Assembly (NCBI GenBank): GCA_017442315.1
Contig: JAFRZX010000093.1
Coordinates: 1-43,081 of the forward strand
Length of the DNA stretch: 43,081 bases
Reading direction: 5' to 3'
Source of the DNA: Bacteroidales bacterium
GTDB taxonomy: Bacteria; Bacteroidota; Bacteroidia; Bacteroidales; UBA932
The notes under the pieces are model-generated. The model was not told where the DNA came from and ran no database searches. It saw only the letters and a program-made list of their open reading frames with translations. How positions within the stretch are numbered: position 1 is the first letter of the stretch; each line of letters begins with the position of its first letter. The translations under genes and the position numbers were made by a program. Shown here in pieces: positions 42,049-43,081 of the stretch.

Positions 42049-42056
42049 CAAAGATA
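42049..42056 (-). promoter_or_regulatory. -7 box of the TlpA-like gene
   Basis: TATCTTTG on the minus strand fits TAnnTTTG, 33 bases upstream of ATG 42015. No exact TTTG lies at the -33 distance (TTTTATG is near). The rest of the 42057-42241 gap shows only a weak 6-bp stem (42186-42213). Confidence 0.5.
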
Positions 42057-42241
42057 ATCATTTTGCATAAAATGACAAGCAGTGTTCAAACAGATCACTT
42101 TTTCTTATATTCAGCACACCGTTCCGCAGCCACCATCTCTCTTCTACATTATCCGCGGCTTTTTTACGCCTGATGACAATAGCATCTGTCAAGGGGATTT
42201 CAAATACTGACAGAACAAATCATTTCTGTGTTTTTATACAA

Positions 42242-42275
42242 AAAAATCGGGCCAGCAACTGCAGACCCGATTTTT
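42242..42275 (-). terminator. Strong intrinsic terminator after rpsC
   Basis: AAAAATCGGG (42242-42251) and CCCGATTTTT (42266-42275) form a 10-pair stem with a 14-base loop. On the minus strand the stem ends in a run of T (GATTTTTTTGT). It begins 18 bases after the rpsC stop, so ribosomal-protein transcription stops here. Confidence 0.88.
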
Positions 42276-42293
42276 ACTATAGAATTTACAATA

Positions 42294-43037
42294 TTACTTG
42301 TTGTCTCTGCGACCACCGCGACCACCGCGACGACGCTCATTGCCACGGCCACCACGATTGTTACCTGACTGCTGAGCCTGAGCTGCAACACCAGCGTTAG
42401 GAGAGAGGTCTTTCTTACCATAAACCTCACCGTTGCAGATCCACACCTTGATACCGAGAACGCCTACCTTTGTGTGAGCCTCTGCAAGTGCATAGTCGAT
42501 ATCAGCACGGAATGTGTGGAGAGGTGTACGACCTTCCTTGAACATCTCGCTTCTTGCCATTTCAGCACCACCGAGACGGCCACTGATCTGAACCTTGATA
42601 CCTTCTGCACCAACACGCATTGTAGTTGCTACAGCCATCTTGATTGCACGGCGATAAGAAACACGACCCTCAATCTGACGAGCTATGGAGTCTGCTACGA
42701 TATGAGCATCTACCTCCGGCTTCTTAACCTCATAGATGTTGATCTGAACATCCTTCTTGGTTACCTTCTTGAGTTCCTCCTTAAGGAGGTCTACTGCCTG
42801 TCCGCCCTTACCGATGATCACACCTGGTCTTGCAGCGTGGATTGTTACAGTGATGAGCTTAAGAGTTCTCTCGATAACGATCTTTGAGAGAGAAGCCTTT
42901 GCAAGACGGCTTGAGAGATACTTACGGATCTCAAAGTCTTCTGCGATCTTCTCTGCATAGTTACCACCTACCCAGTTAGAGTCCCAACCACGGGTGATAC
43001 CGATTCTGTTGCTTATAGGATTAGTTTTCTGTCCCAT
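42294..43037 (-). CDS. rpsC: Small ribosomal subunit protein uS3
   Basis: uS3 lies at the mRNA entry of the 30S subunit. The 247-residue protein has the start [20 protein letters not shown], the KH domain ([20 protein letters not shown], about 70-90), and the S3 C-terminal signature ([48 protein letters not shown]). The tail from about residue 222 is Arg/Gly-rich ([19 protein letters not shown]), longer and more repetitive than in enterobacterial S3. It lies 2 bases from the preceding gene. In the usual S10 order rplP follows; here a terminator does. Confidence 0.97.
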   Translation of the reverse strand: MGQKTNPISNRIGITRGWDSNWVGGNYAEKIAEDFEIRKYLSSRLAKASLSKIVIERTLKLITVTIHAARPGVIIGKGGQAVDLLKEELKKVTKKDVQINIYEVKKPEVDAHIVADSIARQIEGRVSYRRAIKMAVATTMRVGAEGIKVQISGRLGGAEMARSEMFKEGRTPLHTFRADIDYALAEAHTKVGVLGIKVWICNGEVYGKKDLSPNAGVAAQAQQSGNNRGGRGNERRRGGRGGRRDNK

Positions 43038-43039
43038 GA

Positions 43040-43081
43040 TTATGCCTCCTTAACTGCTGCTGGTTTAACATCGAGGATAAC
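43040..43081 (-). CDS. rplV: Probable 3' end of rplV (large subunit protein uL22), partial
   Basis: The last 13 codons of a frame entering from the right edge read [13 protein letters not shown], then TAA at 43042-43040, 2 bases before the rpsC ATG. In the S10 cluster rplV directly precedes rpsC, so this is probably the C-terminal extension of uL22. The short segment alone would not identify it. Confidence 0.6.
   Translation of the reverse strand, partial: VILDVKPAAVKEA

Noticed and set aside
42058-42219. Open frame of about 54 codons on the minus strand between rpsC and the TlpA gene, ending SDLFEHCLSFYAK
   Set aside because: It has no ATG, overlaps the -7 box region of the TlpA gene, and resembles no family I know. 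It is not the missing rplP.

Overview
The window looks like a chromosomal segment from an anaerobic, gut-type Bacteroidota, most probably Bacteroidales. Evidence: a SusC/SusD pair, many lipoproteins with Bacteroidota-type signal peptides, the families DUF4270, DUF4294, DUF3098, DUF4886, DUF5689 and DUF6377, BACON and fimbrillin-like domains, and repeated -7 promoter boxes of the form TAnnTTTG. I cannot name a genus from sequence reading alone. No stretch longer than 300 bases lacks a gene; the longest gaps (40699-40959 and 42016-42293) hold promoters and terminators.

Left part (1-16272), mostly housekeeping and surface proteins. The left edge cuts an IS3-family (IS150-group-like) insertion sequence whose terminal repeat ends at base 244. 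Next is a surface lipoprotein (408-1571, minus) whose promoter carries a run of eight G in its spacer. Then come a DUF4294 protein and the leftward cluster ftsX - DUF3098 - uppP - lpxH-like (cell division and envelope synthesis). Rightward from 5370 are a short GlgA-like protein and a DUF4270 lipoprotein, closed by a 32-base perfect palindrome that also ends the convergent acpP. A three-lipoprotein operon (8421-11394) carries one beta-sandwich-like repeat in 2, 3 and 1 copies. Leftward uvrC and pnuC, a rightward dicarboxylate/amino-acid symporter and a DUF4886 SGNH protein follow.

Centre and right (40698 down to 16267, minus strand): one polysaccharide utilization locus of about 24 kb, with gaps of 0-47 bases and several ATGA or TAATG stop/start overlaps. 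In transcription order: GH3 glycosidase, calcineurin-like phosphoesterase, SusC, SusD, BACON lipoprotein, five-domain BIG2 lipoprotein, fimbrillin-like beta-helix lipoprotein, EEP phosphodiesterase, DUF5689 protein, a BNR-propeller/EEP fusion, a 43-residue peptide, a second beta-helix lipoprotein, an SGNH esterase, a GH89 alpha-N-acetylglucosaminidase, and a DUF6377 membrane regulator. The enzymes suggest a glycan with alpha-GlcNAc ends, ester groups and possibly phosphate or phosphodiester groups. The substrate is inference.

Right edge (40960-43081): a TlpA-like thioredoxin lipoprotein, then rpsC and the last codons of what is probably rplV. rpsC is followed by a strong terminator and not by rplP, so the S10 ribosomal cluster is broken here, either truly or by assembly error.
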